64,000 bases of DNA, taken from assembly GCF_020193655.1 (NCBI RefSeq), contig NZ_JADYVE010000007.1:62001-126000 (forward strand), in the 5' to 3' direction. Shown in pieces: positions 40,025 through 49,733 of the stretch (its first letter is position 1; each line of letters opens with the position of its first letter). The notes beneath the pieces were generated by a model. The model was not told the origin of the DNA. It worked only from the letters and a program-made list of their open reading frames with translations, and searched no databases. The translations under genes and the position numbers were made by a program. This DNA is from Ensifer sp. IC3342 (GTDB lineage: Bacteria > Pseudomonadota > Alphaproteobacteria > Rhizobiales > Rhizobiaceae).

Positions 40025-40900
40025 TCATCCCGCCACCGGGTTGACGACCGCCTTGAACCACGCACAGAAGGCGGAAGCCGCCTTCTGCCGCGAGACCTTG
40101 CTAATGAGGAAATAACTCTCGTGCTCCAGGACGGCGATGTCGGAGAGCACGATCAGGTCGCCGTTTTCGATTTCCCGCCGGCATACTTCGACCGGGCAAA
40201 GCGCCACGCCGTGACCGGCGATGGCGGCTGTTGCCAACAGATTAAAGTCCTGGAAGACCGGCCCGCCAAGCGGCTGGCGGGGCGAGAGGCCGGCTTTGGT
40301 AAGCCAATGCTGCCAGTGTCTCGTCGTCTCGTCATGGAGCAGGTCCGCTGCAGCGATGTCGTCGGGCGTGGCGATGCTGCCCTTGCGCTCCAGGTAGCGC
40401 GGGCTGGCGACCGGTCGATTGACGCGCGAAAACAGCCGCTCGCAAGCGACACCATCCGAAGTGTCGGCGCCAAGCGTGATCAGGACATCGCAACCTGTCT
40501 CGCGCAGGCGCTGCGCGGCCGAGGCGTAAACCACCTTCACCGCGATGTCGGCATTGGCGGCGAGGAAATCGCCCAGCGCCGGGATCAGCCAGCGCGTTGC
40601 GACCGAGGGAATGCATGCAACGGTGATCTCGGATTTCGTTCTCTGTTTCAACGCCTCCGCTTCGGCCGAAACGCGTTCGAAACTGGCCGACAGGATTTCG
40701 GCCAGCCTTTCGGCTTCCGGCGCCAGGCGGACACCGCGCTTTTCCCGCAGGAACAGCGGTCGCCCGAACCATTCCTCCAATTGCCGAATTTGGTGGCTGA
40801 CCGCCGCATGCGTCACATGCAACTCATCGGCTGCGCGCGAAAAGCTCGCCAGGCGTGCTGCGGCTTCGAAAACCCTGAGCGCGCCGAGTGGTGGCATCAT
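40025..40900 (-). CDS. LysR-family transcriptional regulator (GcvA-like)
   Basis: A 291-residue LysR regulator. The N-terminal winged helix ([40 protein letters not shown]) is followed by a substrate-binding domain with [21 protein letters not shown] and [19 protein letters not shown]. The ATG at 40900 is preceded by GAGGAGAA. It is divergent from the stand-alone ectoine-synthase-like gene, with a 137-bp gap, and probably regulates that gene. It converges on prpE with a 7-bp gap. Confidence 0.9.
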   Translation of the reverse strand: MMPPLGALRVFEAAARLASFSRAADELHVTHAAVSHQIRQLEEWFGRPLFLREKRGVRLAPEAERLAEILSASFERVSAEAEALKQRTKSEITVACIPSVATRWLIPALGDFLAANADIAVKVVYASAAQRLRETGCDVLITLGADTSDGVACERLFSRVNRPVASPRYLERKGSIATPDDIAAADLLHDETTRHWQHWLTKAGLSPRQPLGGPVFQDFNLLATAAIAGHGVALCPVEVCRREIENGDLIVLSDIAVLEHESYFLISKVSRQKAASAFCAWFKAVVNPVAG

Positions 40901-41037
40901 ATATAAATTCTCCTCAACGATCCGGTGAGGAATCGTCATTTGTGCAAAAGACGAATCCAGCAAATAAAGAGCTCACTGCGATCCGATCTGAGTTCGCATC
41001 GCGGCATTTGTCAAATTTTCTTACAGTAGGAGACCGC

Positions 41038-41424
41038 ATGTTCGTGCGCAGCCTGAAGGGTGTCGAAGCCACAGACTATTTCGTCGAATGGGGAAGCGGT
41101 ACGAGCCATAGGCTGCTGACGCAAGAGGACGGCATGGGATTTACCGTCTGCCACACGGTGGTGCGCGCCAATACGGTTTCGCTGCTCGAATACCGCAATC
41201 ATCTCGAAGCCTGCTATTGCATCGCCGGCGAAGGCGAGGTCGAGGACATGCAGGGCAACGTCTTCCCGATCCGCAAGGGCGACATCTATGTGCTCGATCA
41301 GCACGACAAGCACTATTTGCGCGGCGGCCGCGACGAAGACCTGATCCTCGTCAGCATCTTCAATCCGCCGCTCAAGGGAACCGAGCGACACAATCTCAAC
41401 GACCCGTCAGGCTCGGCCTACTGA
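41038..41424 (+). CDS. Stand-alone ectoine synthase (EctC)-like cupin
   Basis: A 128-residue cupin of the L-ectoine synthase family. The family core is seen: [36 protein letters not shown] and [11 protein letters not shown]. Glu57, Tyr84 and His92 fall at the positions I recall for the EctC iron site; Arg25, Thr40, Tyr52 and His55 also fit the active-site set, while the usual Trp21 and Cys105 appear replaced. No ectA or ectB is nearby. The ATG at 41038 follows TAGGAGACC. Such orphan EctC proteins may make ectoine from imported precursor or act on another substrate. It is divergent from a LysR regulator. Confidence 0.85.
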   Translation: MFVRSLKGVEATDYFVEWGSGTSHRLLTQEDGMGFTVCHTVVRANTVSLLEYRNHLEACYCIAGEGEVEDMQGNVFPIRKGDIYVLDQHDKHYLRGGRDEDLILVSIFNPPLKGTERHNLNDPSGSAY

Positions 41425-41434
41425 TCCGCGCAAC

Positions 41435-41464
41435 AAAAAACCCGGATCGCGAGATCCGGGTTTT
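41435..41464. terminator. Bidirectional terminator between ectC-like gene and trcR
   Basis: Stem AACCCGGATC-GCGA-GATCCGGGTT with an A tract on the left and a T tract on the right, between convergent genes. Confidence 0.88.
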
Positions 41465-41489
41465 GCCCATTTCTGTTGTCGACGGACGA

Positions 41490-42188
41490 TCAATAATCGT
41501 CGTCTTCGTCGTCCTTGCGATCCGACTTCAGTGACTTCAGCTTGGCGAAGACGGCATCGGCGTCGATTTCCTTCTCTTCCTCGCGATCGAAGCTGTAGCC
41601 GAGCTTTTCGGTCTCCTGTGCTGCCTCCAGCGTTGCACCCGTCTCGGCCGCGGTCGGCAGCGGGCGGCCCTTGGAGGCGCGTTCGACTTCCAGATCGAGG
41701 TCGATCTGCGAGCAGAGGCCAAGCGTCACCGGATCCATCGGCGTCAGGTTGGCCGAGTTCCAATGGGTGCGCTCGCGAATCTGCTCGATCGTCGTCTTCG
41801 TGGTGCCGACCAGCCGCGAAATCTGCGCGTCCTTCAGCTCGGGATGGTTGCGCACCAACCAGAGGATGGCGTTCGGACGGTCCTGGCGCTTGGAGACCGG
41901 TGTATAGCGCGGGCCCTTGCGCTTGGAGTCCGGAACGCGAACCTTCGGTTCGGAGAGCTTGAGCTTGTGGTTCGGGTTTGCTTCGCCGCGCGCGATCTCG
42001 TCGCGAGAGAGCTGACCGGTGGCGATCGGATCGAGGCCCTTGATGCCCTGCGCCGATTCACCGTCGGCGATCGCTTTCACTTCGAGCGGGTGCAGCTTGC
42101 AGAACTGCGCGATCTGGTCGAACGACAGCGCTGTGTTGTCAACGAGCCAGACGGCGGTTGCCTTGGGCATAAGCAGTTGCTGAGCCAT
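41490..42188 (-). CDS. trcR: Cell cycle transcriptional regulator TrcR (DUF1013)
   Basis: A 232-residue DUF1013 protein. Conserved sections are MPKATAVWLVDNTALSFDQI, QFCKLHPLEVKAIADGE, GPRYTPVSKRQDRPNAILWL and ISRLVGTTKTTIEQIRERTH, the last resembling a helix-turn-helix. The C-terminus is very acidic (KDDEDDDY). The family is known in alphaproteobacteria as an RNA-polymerase-associated, cell-cycle-linked transcription factor. It ends at a terminator shared with the ectC-like gene. Confidence 0.9.
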   Translation of the reverse strand: MAQQLLMPKATAVWLVDNTALSFDQIAQFCKLHPLEVKAIADGESAQGIKGLDPIATGQLSRDEIARGEANPNHKLKLSEPKVRVPDSKRKGPRYTPVSKRQDRPNAILWLVRNHPELKDAQISRLVGTTKTTIEQIRERTHWNSANLTPMDPVTLGLCSQIDLDLEVERASKGRPLPTAAETGATLEAAQETEKLGYSFDREEEKEIDADAVFAKLKSLKSDRKDDEDDDY

Positions 42189-42388
42189 GGAAATAGTCCT
42201 TTTGTCCGTCCGCGCCGGTGTCGCGGGCCGTGGAGTCTACCACTGATTTCCGGGAATTGAGGCCTCTATAACGTCACTGTCGCGAAATTGCAATTCTTTC
42301 AGCACCGAATGTCCTTTTGTCTAATTGCGGGCGGGTTTTGACCTGCTATGAATCGTGACCGAAGCGGGGCGGCTGGGAGGTCGTCCTC

Positions 42389-42505
42389 AAGCGGGATGAG
42401 GAAATGTGTGGTGCGGTGTTCCGCCCCGCATCCCGCTCCAGCTTTAGGAATCGATCACGTTTGTGATCTTGGGTCGGTTCGAGCCAGACTCACAGACGTG
42501 ATCTG
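42389..42505. repeat. Rhizobial intergenic palindromic repeat (AGCGGGATGAGG type)
   Basis: A ~117-bp element: AGCGGGATGAGGAAATGTG ... CCGCATCCCGCT, then CTTTAGGAATCGATCACG and a second imperfect palindrome up to GACGTGATCTGG. It resembles an intergenic repeat common in Sinorhizobium, though I recall it rather than matched it. It occupies the right part of the 343-bp gap between trcR and acs, in the acs leader. Nothing else is seen in the gap. Confidence 0.7.
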
Positions 42506-42531
42506 GCCAGGAATGCGCAGGGAGGAAACAC

Positions 42532-44481
42532 ATGTCCGTTAAGACCTATCCGGTTCTGAAATCCGCCAAGAGCCGGACGCTGCTCGACAACGCTGACTAT
42601 CTGAAGTGGTACGAGGAAAGTGTTGCCGATCCGGACAAGTTCTGGGGCAAGCACGGCAAGCGGATCGATTGGTTCAAGCCTTACACCAAGGTCAAGAACA
42701 CGACCTTCAAGGGCAAGGTGTCGATCAAGTGGTACGAGGACGGCATTACCAACGTCTCCTACAACTGTATCGACCGCCATCTGAAGACCCATGGCGAGAA
42801 GACCGCAATCATTTGGGAGGGGGATAACCCCTATATCGATAAGAAGATCACCTATAACCAGCTTTACGATCAGGTCTGCCGTCTCGCCAATGTGCTGAAG
42901 AAACACGGCGTCAAGAAGGGCGATCGCGTCACCATCTACATGCCGATGATTCCGGAGGCGGCTTACGCGATGCTCGCCTGCGCCCGAATCGGCGCCATCC
43001 ATTCGGTTGTCTTCGGCGGCTTCTCGCCGGATGCGCTCGCCGGCCGCATCGTCGACTGTGAATCCACCTTCGTCATCACCTGCGACGAGGGCGTGCGCGG
43101 CGGCAAACCGGTTCCGCTTAAGGAAAACACCGAAAGGGCGATCGATATCGCCGCGAGGCAGCACGTGATGGTCAACAAGGTGCTGGTCGTGCGCCGCACC
43201 GGCGGCAAGGTCCCGTGGGCGCCGGGGCGCGATATCTGGTACCATCAGGAAATCGCGACCGTGAAGCCGGACTGCCCGCCGGCGAAGATGAGAGCCGAGG
43301 ACCCGCTGTTCATTCTCTACACCTCGGGCTCGACCGGCAAGCCGAAGGGCGTGCTGCATACGACCGGCGGTTATCTCGTCTACGCGTCGATGACGCACGA
43401 ATATGTCTTCGATTACCGTGACGGCGATATCTACTGGTGCACGGCCGACGTTGGCTGGGTGACGGGCCACTCCTACATCGTCTACGGGCCGCTTGCCAAC
43501 GCGGCGACGACGCTGATGTTCGAAGGCGTGCCGAACTTCCCGGATGCGGGCCGCTTCTGGGAGGTCATCGACAAGCACAAGGTCAACGTCTTCTACACGG
43601 CGCCGACGGCGATCCGCGCGCTGATGGGTGCCGGCGACGAGTTTGTCACGCGCTCCTCGCGTTCGTCCCTGCGCTTGCTTGGGACTGTCGGTGAACCGAT
43701 CAATCCGGAAGCCTGGGAATGGTACTACAATGTCGTCGGCGAACAGCGCTCGCCGATCGTCGACACTTGGTGGCAGACGGAAACGGGCGGCATTCTGATC
43801 ACCCCGCTGCCGGGTGCGACCGATCTGAAGCCCGGTTCTGCGACGAGGCCCTTCTTCGGCGTGCAGCCGCAGCTCGTCGACAACGAGGGCAATGTGCTAG
43901 AGGGCCCGGCCGACGGCAATCTCTGCATCACCGACAGCTGGCCGGGCCAGATGAGGACGGTCTATGGCGACCATGCGCGGTTCATCCAGACCTATTTCTC
44001 CACCTACAAGGGGAAGTATTTCACCGGTGACGGCTGCAGGCGCGACGAGGACGGCTATTACTGGATCACCGGCCGCGTCGATGACGTGCTCAATGTCTCC
44101 GGCCATCGCCTCGGCACGGCCGAGGTCGAGTCGGCGCTCGTCTCGCACCATCTGGTCTCGGAGGCGGCTGTGGTCGGCTATCCGCACCCGATCAAGGGGC
44201 AGGGCATTTACTGCTATGTCTCGTTGATGGCCGGCGAGACCGGCAACGACGATCTTCGCCAGGATCTCGTCAAGCATGTTCGCTCGGAGATCGGACCGAT
44301 CGCCACGCCTGACAAGATCCAGTTCGCGCCCGGCCTGCCGAAGACGCGATCCGGCAAGATCATGCGCCGCATTCTTCGCAAGATCGCCGAGGACGATTTC
44401 GGTTCTTTGGGCGATACTTCGACGCTTGCCGATCCCGCGGTGGTCGACGATCTGATCGCCAATCGCCAGAATCGCGCGTGA
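42532..44481 (+). CDS. acs: Acetyl-coenzyme A synthetase
   Basis: A 649-residue AMP-forming ligase making acetyl-CoA from acetate. Motifs are [17 protein letters not shown], the ATP-binding [32 protein letters not shown] and the C-terminal [11 protein letters not shown] containing the lysine that is acetylated in homologues. The ATG at 42532 follows GGAGGAAACAC. It has its own long leader with a repeat. Paralogue of prpE, which is 2.5 kb to the left. Confidence 0.96.
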   Translation: MSVKTYPVLKSAKSRTLLDNADYLKWYEESVADPDKFWGKHGKRIDWFKPYTKVKNTTFKGKVSIKWYEDGITNVSYNCIDRHLKTHGEKTAIIWEGDNPYIDKKITYNQLYDQVCRLANVLKKHGVKKGDRVTIYMPMIPEAAYAMLACARIGAIHSVVFGGFSPDALAGRIVDCESTFVITCDEGVRGGKPVPLKENTERAIDIAARQHVMVNKVLVVRRTGGKVPWAPGRDIWYHQEIATVKPDCPPAKMRAEDPLFILYTSGSTGKPKGVLHTTGGYLVYASMTHEYVFDYRDGDIYWCTADVGWVTGHSYIVYGPLANAATTLMFEGVPNFPDAGRFWEVIDKHKVNVFYTAPTAIRALMGAGDEFVTRSSRSSLRLLGTVGEPINPEAWEWYYNVVGEQRSPIVDTWWQTETGGILITPLPGATDLKPGSATRPFFGVQPQLVDNEGNVLEGPADGNLCITDSWPGQMRTVYGDHARFIQTYFSTYKGKYFTGDGCRRDEDGYYWITGRVDDVLNVSGHRLGTAEVESALVSHHLVSEAAVVGYPHPIKGQGIYCYVSLMAGETGNDDLRQDLVKHVRSEIGPIATPDKIQFAPGLPKTRSGKIMRRILRKIAEDDFGSLGDTSTLADPAVVDDLIANRQNRA

Positions 44482-44524
44482 TGTGCGCACGGGGGGCCTT
44501 TGCCGCGCAAGGGCGCGACAAAGG

Positions 44525-44665
44525 CCCCTCGTCCGGCCTGCCGGATACCTTCTCCCCGCTTGCGGGGCGGGAGGACTTTGCTGCAACCTCACGCCCTCCC
44601 TTTCCTTCGAAATGGCATCCTCCTCCTGTCTCCCCGCATGCGACGAGAGGGCTAGGGTCAGGGGG
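44525..44665. repeat. Diverged RIME1-type element, copy 4
   Basis: A ~141-bp element bounded by CCCCTCGTCCGGCC and CTAGGGTCAGGGGG. The first palindrome is CTCCCCGCTTGCGGGGCGGG. The second is eroded (CTCCCCGCATGCGACGAG), and the middle is expanded by ~30 bp relative to other copies. It occupies much of the 44482-44839 gap; the remainder shows no feature. Confidence 0.75.
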
Positions 44666-44839
44666 CGGACCGCAACGGGTGGCTTGAGCAGCAACGATCC
44701 CGAACTGATGGGTCGCGTCATTTAGCCGGAGTCGAGTAAATGGCCTGACTCGCGCTCGGGCGCTTACAGCACCACGATCTCGGCATAGCGCCCACCGAAT
44801 CGCCAACGAAACGAGTTTACTCTATCGAGGCGTAACGTT

Positions 44840-45040
44840 TCAGAAATCGATCGCCCGACCCTTGATCTCCCAATCGCCGAAGCGCGCCGGGTCGAGGCCG
44901 CCGCGTCCGCCCACTTCCGTCGGCATGTCCTGCGGCTTTGCGGCGCGCCGTCTCTCCTCAGCCTCCTTCAGCGCGCGCAGAGCGGCTGCCGGCAGCGGGC
45001 GTTTGGGCCGGTCGGGTGCATTGTCATTGTCGTTCTGCAT
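44840..45040 (-). CDS. DUF1674 / SDHAF4-like small protein
   Basis: A 66-residue protein beginning MQNDNDNAPDRPKRPLPAAA. The C-terminal DUF1674 signature PTEVGGRGGLDPARFGDWEI ends close to the terminus (KGRAIDF). Eukaryotic SDHAF4 with this motif helps assemble succinate dehydrogenase flavoprotein; bacterial members are uncharacterised. I chose the ATG at 45040. A parS-like site lies upstream, toward htpX. Confidence 0.85.
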   Translation of the reverse strand: MQNDNDNAPDRPKRPLPAAALRALKEAEERRRAAKPQDMPTEVGGRGGLDPARFGDWEIKGRAIDF

Positions 45041-45119
45041 GGGATGCCGGATTTTCGTGATATTGAAGAGCGTTGGGTTTATACCCATCATATAAGCGGT
45101 TCCGTGCGAACGGAAACCC

Positions 45120-45135
45120 TGATTCACGTGAAACG
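45120..45135. promoter_or_regulatory. parS-like ParB-binding site 7
   Basis: TGATTCACGTGAAACG is a 14 of 16 match, in the 183-bp gap between the divergent DUF1674 gene and htpX, about 16 kb right of parB. Confidence 0.65.
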
Positions 45136-45223
45136 TTCGTGTAAGACGGGCGGAACAGAAAGCAGTCGCGCCCGGATTCCATCGCCGAACGGATGACTGG
45201 ACAAATATGCCTGGAGCTCATCC

Positions 45224-46183
45224 ATGAACCTCATGCGCACCGCAATGCTGCTTGCCGTCATGACCGTCCTCTTCATGGCCGTCGGCTACGCCATCGGCGG
45301 CCGGGGCGGCATGATGATCGCCCTCGTGATCGCCGCGGGCATGAACTTCTTCTCCTACTGGAATTCCGATCGCATGGTCTTGAGCATGTACCGGGCCCAG
45401 GAGGTGGATGAACGCACTGCGCCCGAATATTACGGAATCGTCCGGGATCTGGCGCAGAATGCCGGTTTGCCGATGCCGCGCGTCTATGTCATCGACAGTC
45501 CGCAGCCGAACGCCTTTGCCACCGGCCGCAACCCTGAGAACGCCGCGGTTGCTGCTTCCACAGGTCTCTTGCATTCGCTTTCCTATGAGGAAGTCGCCGG
45601 CGTCATGGCGCATGAGCTTGCGCATATCCAGTATCGTGACACTCTGACGATGACGTTGACGGCGACACTTGCCGGCGCGATCTCGATGCTTGGCAACTTC
45701 GCCTTCTTCTTCGGCGGCAACCGCGACAACAACAATCCACTCGGCTTCATCGGCGTCCTTGTTGCGATGATCGTCGCGCCGCTCGCGGCGATGCTGGTGC
45801 AGATGGCGATCAGCCGCACCCGCGAATATTCCGCTGACCGGCGCGGCGCGGAAATTTGCGGCAATCCGCTCTGGCTTTCTTCGGCACTCCAGAAAATCGC
45901 CGGCGCCGCTCATGTGATCCACAATGACGACGCCGAACGCAACCCGGCGACCGCACATATGTTCATCATCAATCCGCTTTCCGGCGAACGGATGGACAAT
46001 CTCTTCTCGACCCATCCGAGCACCGAAAATCGCGTTGCGGCACTCGAGGAGATGGCGCGCGGGATGTCGATGGGCTCGACCTCGCCGGCGCGTGCTGATA
46101 ATTCGGTGCGCAAATCGCGCTCTGTCCCGAGAACCGGCTGGGGTCGCGGTGGTTCCGAACCGCCCAAAGGTCCCTGGTCCTGA
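45224..46183 (+). CDS. htpX: Membrane zinc metalloprotease HtpX
   Basis: A 319-residue M48-family membrane protease for quality control of membrane proteins. N-terminal transmembrane helices ([37 protein letters not shown]) precede the zinc motif [13 protein letters not shown]. The ligand glutamate lies in [13 protein letters not shown]; two further helices lie between. The C-terminal ~40 residues are basic. The stop overlaps the rsmB start by 1 bp. Confidence 0.95.
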   Translation: MNLMRTAMLLAVMTVLFMAVGYAIGGRGGMMIALVIAAGMNFFSYWNSDRMVLSMYRAQEVDERTAPEYYGIVRDLAQNAGLPMPRVYVIDSPQPNAFATGRNPENAAVAASTGLLHSLSYEEVAGVMAHELAHIQYRDTLTMTLTATLAGAISMLGNFAFFFGGNRDNNNPLGFIGVLVAMIVAPLAAMLVQMAISRTREYSADRRGAEICGNPLWLSSALQKIAGAAHVIHNDDAERNPATAHMFIINPLSGERMDNLFSTHPSTENRVAALEEMARGMSMGSTSPARADNSVRKSRSVPRTGWGRGGSEPPKGPWS

Positions 46184-47601
46184 TGCCCGACGAGAAGAAA
46201 AACGATTTACGACCGAAACGAACCCGAGCTCAGAAAGCGCCGCCAAAGACAGCGCAGAGCAGAACCGGCGCCGCAATGGCGGAGAAGCCAGGTTTGAAGA
46301 GCCGCCAGGCGGCCGCGAAGATCCTGGCAGCCGTCGTCGACCGCAAGACCTCTCTTGACGGCATGCTCGACCAGGAGCACGGCAATCCAGCCTATCGCGA
46401 ACTCAATGATGCCGATCGAGCACTCGTGCGCGCCATCCTCAATTCGGCGCTTCGGAATTTGCCACGCATTCGGGCGGCAATCGACTCTCTGCTGCAAACG
46501 CCGCTGCCGGAGGGCGCGCGTGCACTCGATCATGTGCTGACGGTTGCCGCGGCGCAAATCCTCTATCTCGACATTCCGGATCATTCCGCCGTCGACCTTG
46601 CCGTGGAGCAGGCGCAGGCCGATCCGCGCAATCGCCGCTTCGCGAGGCTCGTCAATGCCGTTCTTCGCCGGCTTTCGCGTGAAAAGGACGCTATTCTCGA
46701 CAAGGTGAAGACCATTCCGGCAATGCCGGACTGGTTTTACGAAAGGCTCGTGATCCACTACGGCCGGGAGCAGGCCGAGCGCATATCGGCGGCGCAAGAG
46801 GTTCCGGCCGCAATCGATCTGTCGGTGAAGTCCGAGCCGAGCGCCTGGGCCGAGCGTCTTGGAGGCACGGTGCTTCCGACCGGCTCTGTCCGGCTTGGAA
46901 CTTTTTCGGGCGCCATTCCTGCGTTGCCGGGATTTTCGGAAGGGCAGTGGTGGGTCCAGGATGCGGCTGCCGCTATTCCGGCGCGCCTCTTCGGCGATCT
47001 TAAAGGCAAGAGCGTTGTCGACCTCTGCGCGGCTCCGGGCGGCAAGACGGCACAGCTTATCCTCGCCGGAGCAAAAGTGACAGCGCTCGATCAATCGTCC
47101 AGCCGCTTGCGGCGTCTGAAGGGCAATCTGGCGCGGCTCGGCCTCGAGGCCCGGACGAAAGAAGTCAATATGGCTGACTTCGAACCGGAAGAACTCTTCG
47201 ATGCGGCGCTGCTCGACGCCCCCTGCTCCTCCACGGGAACGACGCGCCGTCATCCGGATGTGCTCTGGACGAAGGGGCCGGAGGACGTCGAGAAGCTCGC
47301 GGGGCTGCAGGAGCGCTTGCTGCGTCACGCGCTGACCGTCGTGAAGCCCGGTGGGCTGGTGGTCTTTTCCAATTGCTCGCTCGACCCGCGCGAAGGCGAG
47401 GAGGTTGTCGCCCGTGTCGTCGGCGATGGTGCAGATTGTGAGCGCGTGCCAATTGCTGCAGCCGATTGGCCAGGGCTCGGAGAGGCAATCACAGAGCGCG
47501 GCGAGTTTCGCACGACGCCCGCCATGCTGCCGCTGGCGCCGCCCTTTTCCGGCGGGCTCGACGGCTTCTACGCCGCCATGCTTCGCCGCAAGCGCGCCTG
47601 A
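46183..47601 (+). CDS. RsmB/NOP-family rRNA cytosine-C5 methyltransferase
   Basis: A 472-residue protein. An N-terminal NusB-like/RsmB domain (SRQAAAKILAAVVDRKTSLD; YREL...DRALVRAILNSALRNL) is followed by a SAM methyltransferase domain with DLCAAPGGKTAQLIL, the motif IV cysteine LDAPCSSTGTTRRHPDVLW and motif VI FSNCSLDPREGEE. The basic first ~30 residues may be excess; an alternative ATG is at 46276. It is likely 16S rRNA m5C methylation. It follows htpX directly. Confidence 0.92.
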   Translation: MPDEKKNDLRPKRTRAQKAPPKTAQSRTGAAMAEKPGLKSRQAAAKILAAVVDRKTSLDGMLDQEHGNPAYRELNDADRALVRAILNSALRNLPRIRAAIDSLLQTPLPEGARALDHVLTVAAAQILYLDIPDHSAVDLAVEQAQADPRNRRFARLVNAVLRRLSREKDAILDKVKTIPAMPDWFYERLVIHYGREQAERISAAQEVPAAIDLSVKSEPSAWAERLGGTVLPTGSVRLGTFSGAIPALPGFSEGQWWVQDAAAAIPARLFGDLKGKSVVDLCAAPGGKTAQLILAGAKVTALDQSSSRLRRLKGNLARLGLEARTKEVNMADFEPEELFDAALLDAPCSSTGTTRRHPDVLWTKGPEDVEKLAGLQERLLRHALTVVKPGGLVVFSNCSLDPREGEEVVARVVGDGADCERVPIAAADWPGLGEAITERGEFRTTPAMLPLAPPFSGGLDGFYAAMLRRKRA

Positions 47602-47757
47602 AGATCGGCGCAACTGCCGCCGTCAACAGGCTGTTTTGCCGCGACAATTGACGCTATCGGGCCGTCGGCCTATCAATGTCGACAGGATTGATAAAAGTTT
47701 AATGATCTTTCCGGCACCATCTGCTGGAAAGGGATTCTGGCGCAAGCCGGGCATGCG

Positions 47758-47860
47758 CTCCAGCGCCGTGCGTCTTTGTGGACGCCAAAGGTCGCTGCAG
47801 CACTTGGAATTGCTGTGTGTTCCTGTCCTCAAATCGGAGCGATTTAGGACACACGCAGTG
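47758..47860. repeat. Rhizobial mosaic palindromic repeat, copy 3
   Basis: A ~103-bp copy from CTCCAGCGCC through GGTCGCTGCAGCACTTGG to CACACGCAGTG. It lies in the 314-bp gap between rsmB and the heparinase-like gene; nothing else is seen in the gap. Confidence 0.75.
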
Positions 47861-47915
47861 GCCTCAGGCGCTTCGAAAGGGTCCGTTGCAGGAATAAGGA
47901 AACCGACGGGCGCTG

Positions 47916-49592
47916 ATGGTGTTTTCCGGTAAGCAAAGGCTTCTTTACCTGTATCTGCGGGAAGGCTGGCGCCGATTTTCGCGCCGCATCGCGCTCGGCC
48001 GGCTGACGGCGATGCGCTTTGCCGGGTCAACGCCTGACCGGCTGATCGTTGCGCCGACCGACCTGAGGGCGATCGATCCCTTCGTTGCCGAAGAGATTCT
48101 TGCGGGCCGCTTTCCGCTTGCCGGCCGCGTGCTCGATACCGAAGGCGAATCCCCCTTCGAGATCGATCTGCCGTCGCACGAATTTGCGGTCCGGCTCCAT
48201 TCCTTCGGCTGGCTGCGGCATCTGCGCGCGATCCGCGATGATGCCGGCTATGTCAGGCTCCGGCAGATCGTCGACGATTGGATCGGCAGCCACGGCCGCA
48301 ACATCGGCGGCATCTCCTGGGAAGCGGATGTGATCGCCCAGCGCATCATCGCCTGGCTGTCGCATTCGCCGGTGGTGCTCAGAAACGCCGAGCACGGGTT
48401 CTACCGCCGCTTCCTGAAAAGCCTGGCTTTCCAGATTCGCTACCTTCGGCACATTTCGGATACGGTCTGCGACGGCGAGGCGCGCCTGCGCGTGCGCATG
48501 GCGCTCGCCATGGCATCGGTGTCGATGCCGGCCTCGGCTTCCGCCATCCGCAAGGCCTCCCGCAATCTCGATCTGGAACTCGATCGTCAGATCCTGCCGG
48601 ACGGCGCCCATTCCTCGCGCAGCCCCCGGGCGGGGCTCGAGCTTCTGCTCGATCTGCTGCCGCTCAGGCAAACCTATGTCAATCTTGGTCACGATGTGCC
48701 GTCTCGGCTCATTCCCTGCATCGACCGGATGTATCCGGCCTTGCGCTTCTTCCGTCACCAAGGCGGCGAACTCGCGCTTTTCAATGGTGCGACCTCCGTC
48801 TTGGCGCATGAACTCGCGTCGGTGCTGCGGTATGACGAAACGGCCGGCGAGCCGTTCCACTCGCTGCCCCATGCTCACTATGAGCGGCTGTCGCTCGGCG
48901 AAACTGTTGTCATCATGGATACCGGGCGCCCGCTTTCGATCGACCTTTCGCGCAGCGCCCACGCGGGCTGCCTCTCCTTCGAGATGTCGTCGGGCAGAAA
49001 TCGCTTTGTCATCAATTCTGGCGCGCCGAAGTTTGCCGGCGAACGATTTCGCCAGATGGCCCGCGCGACCGCCGCCCATTCCACGGTGACGGTCAACGAC
49101 ACGTCCTCGTGCCGCTTTTCCCAATCGCGTTTCCTGGGGCCGATCATGACGTCCGGGCTCTCGAAGGTGCTGGTCGAGCGAAGGGATGAGCCGGGCCGCA
49201 TCGAGTCCGTCTGGGCCAGTCACGATGGCTATCTCGCCTCCTTCGGCCTGCTTCATGAACGCGACATCAGCATCTTGAACGGAGGCCGGCTGCTGCGTGG
49301 CCGCGATCGGCTTTCGCGAGGCGATGGCGGCGATCCGGATGCCGCCAGTGCCGTCGCCCGCTTTCACATCCACCCGGCGATTGCGATGCGGCGGGCGAGC
49401 GGCAGCGAAATTTATCTGGTCGCACCCGATGGCGAAGCCTGGCTCTTCGCCTGCCGGGATGGGGAACTGGCGATCGAGGAGGACATCTTCTTCGCTGATC
49501 CCTCGGGCGTGCGGGCGTCGTCGCAGATAACCATCACCTTCGCCGCCGCCGTACAGCCGGAAATCCAGTGGACGCTTACCCGCGAGAGCTAG
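47916..49592 (+). CDS. Heparinase II/III-family protein
   Basis: A 558-residue protein. An alpha-helical N-terminal half (LRHLRAIRDDAGYVRLRQIV, SWEADVIAQRIIAWLSHSPV) is followed by a beta-rich C-terminal half with INSGAPKFAGERFRQMARAT and AHSTVTVNDTSSCRF, the pattern of heparinase II/III-like polysaccharide lyases. No signal peptide is obvious. It probably acts on a polyanionic polysaccharide, but the substrate is unknown. AAGGA lies upstream of the ATG. The order rsmB, this gene, purH on one strand suggests partial co-transcription. Confidence 0.85.
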   Translation: MVFSGKQRLLYLYLREGWRRFSRRIALGRLTAMRFAGSTPDRLIVAPTDLRAIDPFVAEEILAGRFPLAGRVLDTEGESPFEIDLPSHEFAVRLHSFGWLRHLRAIRDDAGYVRLRQIVDDWIGSHGRNIGGISWEADVIAQRIIAWLSHSPVVLRNAEHGFYRRFLKSLAFQIRYLRHISDTVCDGEARLRVRMALAMASVSMPASASAIRKASRNLDLELDRQILPDGAHSSRSPRAGLELLLDLLPLRQTYVNLGHDVPSRLIPCIDRMYPALRFFRHQGGELALFNGATSVLAHELASVLRYDETAGEPFHSLPHAHYERLSLGETVVIMDTGRPLSIDLSRSAHAGCLSFEMSSGRNRFVINSGAPKFAGERFRQMARATAAHSTVTVNDTSSCRFSQSRFLGPIMTSGLSKVLVERRDEPGRIESVWASHDGYLASFGLLHERDISILNGGRLLRGRDRLSRGDGGDPDAASAVARFHIHPAIAMRRASGSEIYLVAPDGEAWLFACRDGELAIEEDIFFADPSGVRASSQITITFAAAVQPEIQWTLTRES

Positions 49593-49733
49593 CGAGAGCG
49601 AGATCGTCGCCTATTTTCCGCTCCCGGCGGTGCCGAAGGTTCCTTCACGGGGCAAGCTATGCTAACGGGCAGCCATCCCAATCGCCGGCACCTTTCTCCC
49701 CAAGCGTCCGGCGCCGCCAAAGGAGCATGGTTG

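Noticed and set aside
38599-40065. 488-residue open frame on the minus strand
   Set aside because: It is antisense to prpE, with no recognised motif.
49593-49733. Possible riboswitch in the purH leader
   Set aside because: I looked for ZTP (pfl) and purine aptamer cores and saw neither conserved core.
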